Assembly (NCBI GenBank): GCA_905215625.1
Contig: CAJMQQ010000060.1
Coordinates: forward strand, 1 to 14,818
Reading direction: 5' to 3'
Origin: an uncultured bacterium
GTDB lineage: Bacteria; Bacillota; Clostridia; Lachnospirales; Lachnospiraceae
Length of the DNA: 14,818 nucleotides
The notes under the pieces were generated by a model. That model did no database searches, was not told the origin of the DNA, and saw only the letters and a list, made by a program, of their open reading frames with translations. Every line of letters starts with the position of its first letter. The first letter of the stretch is position 1. Below, piece after piece: positions 7,510 through 13,476 of the stretch. A program made the position numbers and the translations under genes.

Positions 7510-10335
7510 ATGACAGAAAGAATGATGCAGCCGCAGTTAGCATGGCTGGAAGATCCGGAAGTGTTCCAGGTAAATCGTCTGGATGCCCATTCCGACCATA
7601 TGTATTATCAAAGCGAAGAAGACAGACAATCAGGCAAAAACCGGTTATGCCAGTCTTTAAACGGCCAGTGGAAGTTTGCATGGAGCAGCCGTCCGGCAGA
7701 CAGGCCGGAACGGTTTTATGAGGAAGGATATGAGGATTCAGCCTTTGGAACGATTACAGTTCCCGGCCATATAGAACTTCAGGGATATGATCAGATTCAT
7801 TATATTAATACCATGTACCCCTGGGACGGCAAAGCCTTTCTGCGTCCGCCTCATATTGACTGGGATTATAATCCGGTGGGTTCTTATGTGAAAGAATTTG
7901 ATTTGGAACAGCCTCTTTTGGGAAAACGGATATGTATTTCCTTTCAGGGAGTAGAGCAGGCGTTTTTTGTATGGCTGAATGGTCAGTTTATTGGTTACAG
8001 TGAAGATACCTTTACGCCGTCTGAATTTGACTTAACCGATGTCATAAAGGAGCGGAACAACCGCCTCTGCGTAGAAGTGTATAAACGCAGCAGCGCCGCC
8101 TGGCTGGAGGATCAGGACTTTTTCCGTTTCTCTGGTATTTTCCGGGATGTTTATTTATTTGCAAAGCCGGAGTGCCATGTAGAAGATTTGTGGGTACAGG
8201 CAGGAGTAAAAGAGGATTATAAGACCGGTACGTTTTCTTTGAAGGCCAGACTCTCCGGACAGGGATATACGCTTTTCTGGTCATTAAAGGATAAAGAAAA
8301 GAATACCGTTTTAGCAGGAAGAAAAGACGGACAGGATGTTTCAGAAGGTTCCTATCTGGAGATCGCCCAGGAGGAAATTCCTGACGCAGTCCTATGGAAT
8401 TGTGAAAATCCATATCTTTACCAACTGGAACTGACAGTCTGCAATTCTGAGGGGGAAATTGTGGAAATCGTGCCCTGTAAAACAGGTTTCCGCCGGTTTG
8501 AAATCAAAGACAAAATCATGCTGTTAAATGGAAAACGGCTGATTATCAACGGTGTCAACCGCCATGAATGGAATCCCCGCAGAGGCCGTTCTATTACAGA
8601 GGAAGATATGAGAAAGGATATGGCGGTCTTAAAGAAAAACAACATTAATGCAGTCCGTACCTGTCATTATCCAAACCAGAGCCTGTGGTACCATCTGTGC
8701 GATGAAAACGGCATCTATGTGATGGATGAAACCAATCTGGAAAGTCATGGTTCCTGGCAGAAGATGGGAGCCTGCGAGCCGTCTTGGAATGTGCCGGGAA
8801 GTCTTTCTGAATGGAAGGGATGTGTGGTCGATCGGGCAAAATCCATGCTGGAGCGGGATAAAAACCATACCTCTATCTTGTGGTGGTCCTGCGGCAATGA
8901 ATCTTATGCAGGAGAATGCATCCGGGCGATGAGCCAGTATTTCCGCCAGACCGATCCTTCCCGACTGGTTCACTATGAAGGGGTATTCTGGAACAGGGAG
9001 TTTGATGATATCAGCGATGTGGAGAGCCGGATGTATGCGCCGCCAAAAGAAGTACGGGAATATCTGGAAAACGATCCCCAAAAGCCGTATCTGCTGTGTG
9101 AATATATGCATGACATGGGCAATTCTATCGGCGGAATGGAAAGCTATATCCGCCTGCTGGACGAATACCCCATGTACCAGGGTGGATTTATCTGGGACTT
9201 TAAGGATCAGGCAGTTTACAAAAAAGATGTGGACGGGACAGACGTACTGGGCTATGGCGGTGATTTTAACGACCGCCCGACGGACTACGCTTTCAGCGGA
9301 AATGGAATTGTATTTGCCGATGGCTCTGAAAAGCCGGCCATGCAGGAAGTGCGTTACTGGTACAGCAGAAAAGAAGAGCGGGAAGTTCAGGATGCGTCAA
9401 ATGCAGAAAAGGATGCCAGAGCAAGACGGGAGGCAGCGGAGTTTGTTCAGAACCTGACCGATGGAGGGACAAATTCTGACAACACGCTTACAGTGGTTCA
9501 TGGAGATGTGAATTTAGGAGTAAAAGGAGCGGATTTCCATATTATCTTTTCCTATACAGAGCATGGAATCGTCTCTCTGGTTTACGGTCAGACAGAGTGG
9601 GTTTACCGTCCGGCTCTTCCGGCATTCTGGCGAGGAACCACAGAGAATGATAAAGGAAACGGGTTCCCCCAAAAGAGCGCTGTGTGGCTGGGAGCGGATC
9701 AGTTTATTCAATGTACAGGCTGGAAAACAGAAGAGCAGGAAAACCAGGTTTCCATTACTTACGAATACCAGACCTGCACCAGTCCGGCGGCAAAGGTAGA
9801 AGTCGCCTACACAGTATATCCAACTGGAGCAGTCCGGGTTCATACGCATTACTTCGGACAGAAGGGGCTTCCGGAACTTCCGTTATTTGGACTGCGTTTC
9901 AGCGTTCCTTTCCTGGCAGAACGCGTAGAGTGGCAGGGCTTAAGCGGAGAAACGTATCCGGACAGAAAGAAAGGAGGCGTATTCGGTATCTGGGAAAGTC
10001 CGTTAGAAAAACCGGATTATTTAGTTCCTCAGGAGTATGGCTGTCATATGGAGACGGTATGGATGAAGTTAAAGGCAGACGATGGCAGCAATGCTTTGCG
10101 GATTACCATGTCCGGCAGGCAGCCATTCCACTTTAGCGCAGTTCCCTATACGCCGGAAGAATTGGAAAATGCCCTTCACAAAGAAGAACTGCCGGCTCCT
10201 CGGCGTACGGCAGTGTCGATTCTGGCTGCCATGAGAGGGGTAGGCGGAATTGATAGTTGGGGAAGCGATGTCGAAGAAGCGTACCACGTATCTGCAGAAG
10301 AAGATATGGATTATGAATTTATTATAAGCAGATAA
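7510..10335 (+). CDS. lacZ: Beta-galactosidase, glycoside hydrolase family 2
   Basis: This enzyme hydrolyses terminal beta-galactosides, probably in the cytoplasm because there is no signal peptide. It has 941 residues, a little shorter than E. coli LacZ. The order is a sugar-binding jelly-roll domain (about 45-218), an Ig-like domain (about 220-328), a TIM barrel (about 330-620), then beta domains including a Bgal_small_N-type end with GVGGIDSWG near 911-919. Family signatures are INGVNRHEWNPRRGR at 346 and VRTCHYPNQSLWY at 382. Predicted acid/base Glu464 lies in WWSCGNESYAG and nucleophile Glu531 in LLCEYMHDMGNSIGG, matching E. coli Glu461 and Glu537. A charged stretch at about 620-660 looks like a linker between domains. 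ATG 7510 has GAGAGGA at 7493-7499. It is the last gene of the sugar locus. Exact substrate preference is not determined by sequence. Confidence 0.95.
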   Translation: MTERMMQPQLAWLEDPEVFQVNRLDAHSDHMYYQSEEDRQSGKNRLCQSLNGQWKFAWSSRPADRPERFYEEGYEDSAFGTITVPGHIELQGYDQIHYINTMYPWDGKAFLRPPHIDWDYNPVGSYVKEFDLEQPLLGKRICISFQGVEQAFFVWLNGQFIGYSEDTFTPSEFDLTDVIKERNNRLCVEVYKRSSAAWLEDQDFFRFSGIFRDVYLFAKPECHVEDLWVQAGVKEDYKTGTFSLKARLSGQGYTLFWSLKDKEKNTVLAGRKDGQDVSEGSYLEIAQEEIPDAVLWNCENPYLYQLELTVCNSEGEIVEIVPCKTGFRRFEIKDKIMLLNGKRLIINGVNRHEWNPRRGRSITEEDMRKDMAVLKKNNINAVRTCHYPNQSLWYHLCDENGIYVMDETNLESHGSWQKMGACEPSWNVPGSLSEWKGCVVDRAKSMLERDKNHTSILWWSCGNESYAGECIRAMSQYFRQTDPSRLVHYEGVFWNREFDDISDVESRMYAPPKEVREYLENDPQKPYLLCEYMHDMGNSIGGMESYIRLLDEYPMYQGGFIWDFKDQAVYKKDVDGTDVLGYGGDFNDRPTDYAFSGNGIVFADGSEKPAMQEVRYWYSRKEEREVQDASNAEKDARARREAAEFVQNLTDGGTNSDNTLTVVHGDVNLGVKGADFHIIFSYTEHGIVSLVYGQTEWVYRPALPAFWRGTTENDKGNGFPQKSAVWLGADQFIQCTGWKTEEQENQVSITYEYQTCTSPAAKVEVAYTVYPTGAVRVHTHYFGQKGLPELPLFGLRFSVPFLAERVEWQGLSGETYPDRKKGGVFGIWESPLEKPDYLVPQEYGCHMETVWMKLKADDGSNALRITMSGRQPFHFSAVPYTPEELENALHKEELPAPRRTAVSILAAMRGVGGIDSWGSDVEEAYHVSAEEDMDYEFIISR

Positions 10336-10366
10336 TTCGACATTTATAGATTTTAATAGACTTAGC

Positions 10367-10412
10367 ACATGGGTCCTTATCCCTTGACGGGGTATAGGGC
10401 CCATGTTATAAT
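10367..10412 (+). promoter_or_regulatory. Near-consensus extended -10 promoter inside a palindrome
   Basis: TTGACG (10384-10389) and TATAAT (10407-10412) are separated by 17 bases, with TG at 10404-10405 giving an extended -10. The -35 box is the loop of an inverted repeat: 10367-10377 pairs with 10396-10406 (one T-G wobble), then three mismatches, then CCC (10381-10383) with GGG (10390-10392). This could be an operator covering the promoter. No T-run follows, so it does not look like a terminator for the beta-galactosidase gene. Confidence 0.75.
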
Positions 10413-10416
10413 TTAT

Positions 10417-10606
10417 GCAAGCAGTGAGGAAAACGTGTACTAGAAAAGCGTGTTACTCATGATTTAAGAACACTTAGCCCAGATTTCTTTTACTGGGATA
10501 CTTCCTATCTGGAACTGCCAGCCAGGGGCAGTGTCTTTTCAGGCATAGTTCCCATAGCTGCAGCAGTCCTTTCGGCGAATCTGCCGGATTTATTCCAAAC
10601 TTGCAT
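10417..10606 (+). ncRNA. Candidate structured RNA of about 190 bases (or long structured leader)
   Basis: Transcription from the promoter just upstream should begin near 10417-10420. ATGCAAG (10415-10421) is complementary to CTTGCAT (10600-10606), so the expected 5' end would pair with the far end. Inside are hairpins at 10450-10473 (GTGTT with AACAC), 10478-10497 (CCCAG with CTGGG), 10514-10532 (ACTGCC with GGCAGT) and 10571-10588 (TTCGGC with GCCGGA). CCAGAT (10479-10484) can alternatively pair with ATCTGG (10507-10512), so two folds compete. No convincing reading frame lies here. Size and closed ends recall 6S RNA, but I cannot match its conserved bubble, so the class is open. It could equally be the untranslated leader of the Rpn gene at 10644. 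Confidence 0.45.
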
Positions 10607-10629
10607 CTTATGACAACAGCTTTTATAAT
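10601..10629 (+). promoter_or_regulatory. Possible second promoter immediately before the Rpn gene
   Basis: TTGCAT (10601-10606) and TATAAT (10624-10629) are 17 bases apart. Transcription would start near 10636, within or just after the ribosome binding site AGGGGA (10631-10636), giving an almost leaderless message. That makes it questionable, although the boxes fit well. The -35 overlaps the 3' pairing arm of the candidate RNA. Confidence 0.3.
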
Positions 10630-10643
10630 AAGGGGACTGATAT

Positions 10644-11672
10644 ATGGGAAAATATGATGCGGCCCACAAGAGGTTAGAAGAATATGATGATGTATTTTCA
10701 GATATCATTAACGGCATTGTATTTCAGGGCAGACAAGTAGTAAAACCAGATACATTGCAGGACGCTTCGATAGAAGGCGTCTATCAATATGATAAAAATC
10801 AGCTTCGTACAAATCGACGTGATACAGCAAAGTTTGACAGAACCAGCCAAATGGAAGCGGTTTTATATGGGTTGGAAAATCAGACAGAAATCAGTAATAT
10901 TATGCCTGTCAGAACGATGGGATATGATTTTGTGTCATATCAGAGACAGATTGACAAAATAAAAGGAGAAAATGGGAGAATAGGAAAGCAGGCTTTCTCC
11001 AAAGAAATACATTCTGAACAGAAGCTTTATCCAGTTATAACATTGGTGCTGTATTTTGGAATGGAACCTTGGAAGACACCTGTCTGGCTTCGGGATATTC
11101 TGCAGTTTCCTCATGGAAGAAGAGATGAACTGCTTCCTTTTATTAGTCAGCATAAAATAAATCTTGTTCCAGTAGCCTGGCTGTCTGAAGAGGTACGAAG
11201 CAGATTCCGCTCAGATTTTCAGATTGTGGCAGACTTTTTTGCCGCTAAAAGGGAAAAGAGAGAAGCAGATATTTTTAAGGACAAAAGAGAAATAAAACAT
11301 ATAGAAGCGTTTTTAAGTTTTCTTCAGGCATATACTTCAGATAAAAGATACGAGAAACTTCGAATGGACTTTGCAGACCACAGCAGAAAAGGGGAGAATG
11401 TAAGAATGTGTACAGTAATGGATTTGTTGGAAGATAAAATAAAAGAAGAGTCAGCCCTGGCCATGGAACAGGGAGTGGAACAAGGAATGAAACAAGGAAT
11501 GGAACAGGGGATTGCAGTTATGATTTCCAGTTATCTGGCAGATGGATTTTCGAAAGAGTTGATTTTAAAGAGACTGGTTTATTATTTTTCCGTGACAGAA
11601 AAGCAGGCAGAAGAATATTATAACCAGTTTACAAAGATACAGGAGGATCACCATGATAGTGCGTTATCCTGA
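10644..11672 (+). CDS. rpn: Rpn family nuclease (RpnL toxin, PD-(D/E)XK transposase-like)
   Basis: The 342-residue product belongs to the recombination-promoting nuclease/putative transposase family, DNA endonucleases of the PD-(D/E)XK fold; E. coli members act in phage defence and are toxic when unopposed. The fold is seen as EYDDVFSDIINGIVF (13-27), then RRDTAKF with Asp60, then GLENQTEIS (76-84) carrying the Glu-x-Gln variant of the catalytic motif, then MPVRTMGYDFVSYQRQ (87-102) and YPVITLVLYFG (129-139). The C-terminal part (255-342) is helical and includes four tandem four-residue repeats at 274-289. ATG 10644 follows AGGGGA by seven bases. The gene overlaps the next by 20 bases. No terminal inverted repeats of a transposon are visible. 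Confidence 0.9.
   Translation: MGKYDAAHKRLEEYDDVFSDIINGIVFQGRQVVKPDTLQDASIEGVYQYDKNQLRTNRRDTAKFDRTSQMEAVLYGLENQTEISNIMPVRTMGYDFVSYQRQIDKIKGENGRIGKQAFSKEIHSEQKLYPVITLVLYFGMEPWKTPVWLRDILQFPHGRRDELLPFISQHKINLVPVAWLSEEVRSRFRSDFQIVADFFAAKREKREADIFKDKREIKHIEAFLSFLQAYTSDKRYEKLRMDFADHSRKGENVRMCTVMDLLEDKIKEESALAMEQGVEQGMKQGMEQGIAVMISSYLADGFSKELILKRLVYYFSVTEKQAEEYYNQFTKIQEDHHDSALS
11406..11672 (+). CDS. Predicted intragenic antitoxin RpnS, C-terminal product of the Rpn gene
   Basis: Codon 255 of the Rpn gene is ATG (11406-11408) and has AAAGGGGAG ending at 11396, nine bases upstream, a better ribosome binding site than the one for the full gene. Initiation there would give an 88-residue protein, in frame and identical to the Rpn C-terminus, starting MCTVMDLLEDKIKEES, with the repeat helix at its residues 20-35. 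In E. coli such separately translated RpnS proteins bind and block the full-length RpnL nuclease. The sequence evidence here is the site, spacing and frame; independent translation is inferred. Met259 (ATG 11418) is an alternative but is 21 bases from the site. Confidence 0.6.
   Translation: MCTVMDLLEDKIKEESALAMEQGVEQGMKQGMEQGIAVMISSYLADGFSKELILKRLVYYFSVTEKQAEEYYNQFTKIQEDHHDSALS
11463..11510 (+). repeat. Four tandem 12-base repeats in the Rpn gene
   Basis: Four consecutive units (11463, 11475, 11487 and 11499) vary around ATGGAACAGGGA and encode MEQG, VEQG, MKQG and MEQG. Units differ from the consensus by up to three bases. Four-residue repeats of variable number lie in the dimerisation helix of E. 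coli RpnS, where copy number differs between strains. Repeats divisible by three can expand or shrink without a frameshift. Confidence 0.9.
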
Positions 11673-12792
11673 GTATTTTTCCAGGTTTTCCTGTTTGGCA
11701 TCAGAATGTCCGGATACGTGCTGCAGGGGATGGGAGATACAGATAGACCGAAAGACTCTGGGACGTTATAAAAATGAAACGGGACCTCTCAAAGAAAAAT
11801 TAAGACGATGGGTCAACTTTCAGACAGGAAATTTAAACTTTCAAAATGGAATCTGTCCGTTTCTGGAACAAGGCCTGTGCAGCCTTCAGAAAGAATGGGG
11901 AGAGCAGATGCTTTGCAGGACGTGCCGCAGGTATCCGCGTCATACAGAAGAGTATGGAAAAAGAAGGGAATATTCGTTATCCTTTTCCTGTCCGGCAGCC
12001 GCAGAACTTTTGGTTTGTCAGGATACGCCCATCCGGTTTATTGAAAAAGTGGTTCCTGGAAAGACAAGGCCGGAAGAAGAGGTGGAGGCAGAATTACTGA
12101 AGATGCTGGTACAAGTTCGTCAGACTGCCATAAGAATCAGCCAGGACAGAAGGATTCCTTTGGAATTGCGGATGTCGGCAGTGCTGGCTATGTGCCGCGA
12201 CATTCAGCGCAGACTGGGGAAGGTTGAAAATCGTCCCAGACTTTCTGAGATTCCAGACATACTGAAAAAATATGAGTCCGCACTGGATAACAAAAATCAA
12301 GTTCTGCTGGAAAAACTGGATGGATGTCGTGTTAACCAGAAAGAAAAGCAAAAGAAGATAAGCAGATGGATGGATATTCTGTTTGAGTTAAGGCCGGCAG
12401 AACGGCACTGGGAGAGACTTCTTTTGCAGCTGCTGGAGAACATGAGGCAGGAGAAAATATACCGGGACAGTCCGAAGACAGAATTTTATGAACATATTCT
12501 GGTATCTTATCTGGATTTGTATTTGTTAGGAGCCGTATATGATGATGATCTTTTTACCAAGGCAGAGATGGCGGTATTCCATTGCTTCATGCTTCAGTGC
12601 ATGGAGACGTATTTAGAAGAAAGCCTTCCGGAACTGCTTTATTTATACGCAAGAGAGATAGAACATTCGGAAGAAAACCTGGAGTATTTAGAAAAAAGGC
12701 TGGCATTCGAAGGACAGAAGGGATTTTTGGATATGATAGGCTGTATTTTGCCGGCTGCAGATGATAATAAAGGAGAAAACTGTTTTATATGA
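11653..12792 (+). CDS. fliB: FliB-like cysteine-cluster protein (flagellin lysine-N-methylase family)
   Basis: The 379-residue product matches the FliB family, whose Salmonella member methylates lysines of flagellin through an iron-sulfur centre. The N-terminus carries the cysteine cluster FSCLASECPDTCCRGW with Cys14, Cys19, Cys23 and Cys24. It is followed by ICPFLEQGLCSL (Cys68, Cys76), MLCRTCRRYPRH (Cys88, Cys91) and FSCPAAAELL (Cys113). The remainder is helical and poorly conserved to my eye. ATG 11653 has a full AGGAGG at 11641-11646, six bases upstream. It overlaps the Rpn gene by 20 bases and shares ATGA with the next gene. No flagellin or other motility gene is in the window, so the true target may not be flagellin; the name reflects family only. 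Confidence 0.8.
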   Translation: MIVRYPEYFSRFSCLASECPDTCCRGWEIQIDRKTLGRYKNETGPLKEKLRRWVNFQTGNLNFQNGICPFLEQGLCSLQKEWGEQMLCRTCRRYPRHTEEYGKRREYSLSFSCPAAAELLVCQDTPIRFIEKVVPGKTRPEEEVEAELLKMLVQVRQTAIRISQDRRIPLELRMSAVLAMCRDIQRRLGKVENRPRLSEIPDILKKYESALDNKNQVLLEKLDGCRVNQKEKQKKISRWMDILFELRPAERHWERLLLQLLENMRQEKIYRDSPKTEFYEHILVSYLDLYLLGAVYDDDLFTKAEMAVFHCFMLQCMETYLEESLPELLYLYAREIEHSEENLEYLEKRLAFEGQKGFLDMIGCILPAADDNKGENCFI

Positions 12793-13190
12793 AACAAAAA
12801 GAAAAGAGGGGAATCATTCGTTTGTTTCCCATATGTGTGCTTTTGATTATTTTAGGCGCAGCCTTAAACTTTTGGGGTGGAGAAAAAAATCCGCTTCTGG
12901 AGAAAAGCGGAGTCCAGACCCTTTATCTAACTATTGCACCAGGGGAAGAACTGAATCTTCGGGCATCCGAGTATTTTGAAGAGGGAATTTTGGATGAGAA
13001 CCGCATCTCTTATGATACCAGCAGATGCAATACAAAGCAGCCAGGGACGTATGTGGTTCCCATTTTTTATGATGGAGAAGAAACAAACTGCATATTTCAA
13101 GTTACGGTAGAAGAAAATGGGAAAAGCCCCCAGATATTGCAGAAACCAGGTATGGATAAAAACACAGAGGAAATTCGTATATGCGAATAA
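12789..13190 (+). CDS. Small membrane-anchored protein with beta-rich Ig-like domain
   Basis: I do not recognise a named family. The 133 residues comprise a positively charged start, one hydrophobic helix (about 10-29, LFPICVLLIILGAALNFWGG) without a lipobox, and an outer region. The stretch about 42-108 alternates strands and includes DENRISYDTSRCNTKQPGTY followed by VVPIFYDGEETNC, resembling bacterial Ig-like or cadherin-like modules. Two cysteines (Cys80 and Cys101) could form a disulfide if exported. The start overlaps the fliB stop as ATGA, with AGGAG at 12771-12775. It is the last gene of the rpn-fliB unit. It is probably a cell-surface protein of unknown role. Confidence 0.7.
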   Translation: MKQKEKRGIIRLFPICVLLIILGAALNFWGGEKNPLLEKSGVQTLYLTIAPGEELNLRASEYFEEGILDENRISYDTSRCNTKQPGTYVVPIFYDGEETNCIFQVTVEENGKSPQILQKPGMDKNTEEIRICE

Positions 13191-13233
13191 AGGTCAGATA
13201 CCCGAAAATAGACAGCTTTGTAAGCTCTTTCAA

Positions 13234-13265
13234 CAAAAAAACATTGCAAATCGTGTATTTTTTTG
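13234..13265 (+). terminator. Weak A/T hairpin with T-run after the rpn-fliB unit
   Basis: CAAAAAAA (13234-13241) is complementary to TTTTTTTG (13258-13265), leaving seven T on the + strand. The stem is almost all A-T and the loop is 16 bases, so it is a poor intrinsic terminator. It is the only candidate between the small membrane protein and the ppdK promoter. Confidence 0.3.
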
Positions 13266-13286
13266 GAAAATGCGGTGGAAAATTGC

Positions 13287-13314
13287 TTTACGTAATATGA
13301 AAGTATGATATAAT
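13287..13314 (+). promoter_or_regulatory. Extended -10 promoter for ppdK
   Basis: TATAAT (13309-13314) is preceded by TG at 13306-13307, an extended -10. TTTACG (13287-13292) is a weak -35 at 16 bases; TTGCTT (13283-13288) would need a 20-base spacer. Transcription should begin near 13321, leaving a leader of about 155 bases before ppdK. Confidence 0.7.
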
Positions 13315-13335
13315 ATTTACGATAGTTAGCAAGGA

Positions 13336-13438
13336 ACAAGCGCATATATAGAAGAGCCCAAAGAGTAGAGATCCCTAAGGGTTTTTTTATATGTGCGCTT
13401 GTAAAAGCGCGCAGGCGGCAGGCTGCTAATCAGTAGCT
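13336..13438 (+). promoter_or_regulatory. Structured leader RNA of ppdK with competing hairpins
   Basis: Bases 13336-13359 pair without interruption with 13379-13402: 24 pairs, including four G-U pairs that would be mismatches in the opposite-strand RNA, around a 19-base loop. Alternatively 13393-13400 pairs with 13405-13412 around the GNRA tetraloop GTAA, which excludes the lower half of the long stem. A third hairpin, 13421-13427 with 13432-13438, follows. Seven T (13382-13388) lie within the 3' arm. I do not recognise a known riboswitch class. A regulatory leader or an RNA stabiliser are both possible. Confidence 0.55.
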
Positions 13439-13476
13439 CCGACTGTCACATTCAAACTTTTAGGAGGAATTTATCA

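Noticed and set aside
9684..10136. 150-codon open frame on the + strand inside the beta-galactosidase gene
   Set aside because: It is in another frame of a clear GH2 gene whose family motifs continue through this stretch.
10369..10406. Inverted repeat as intrinsic terminator of the beta-galactosidase gene
   Set aside because: There is no T-run on the + strand after it, and it overlaps near-consensus promoter boxes.
10417..10606. Firm assignment as 6S RNA, or as SRP RNA on the - strand (CCGAAAGGA near 10566-10574 reversed)
   Set aside because: Size and closed ends recall 6S, but the conserved bubble could not be matched. The SRP similarity is short and lacks the GGAAGGAAGCAGC core.
11398..11403. 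Start-stop pair ATG-TAA just after the internal ribosome binding site
   Set aside because: It is only one base from GGGGAG, too close for initiation; the in-frame ATG at 11406 is properly spaced.
10336..13190. Complete transposon or insertion sequence around the Rpn gene
   Set aside because: I see no terminal inverted repeats or target-site duplication; transposase-like naming of this family does not imply a mobile element.
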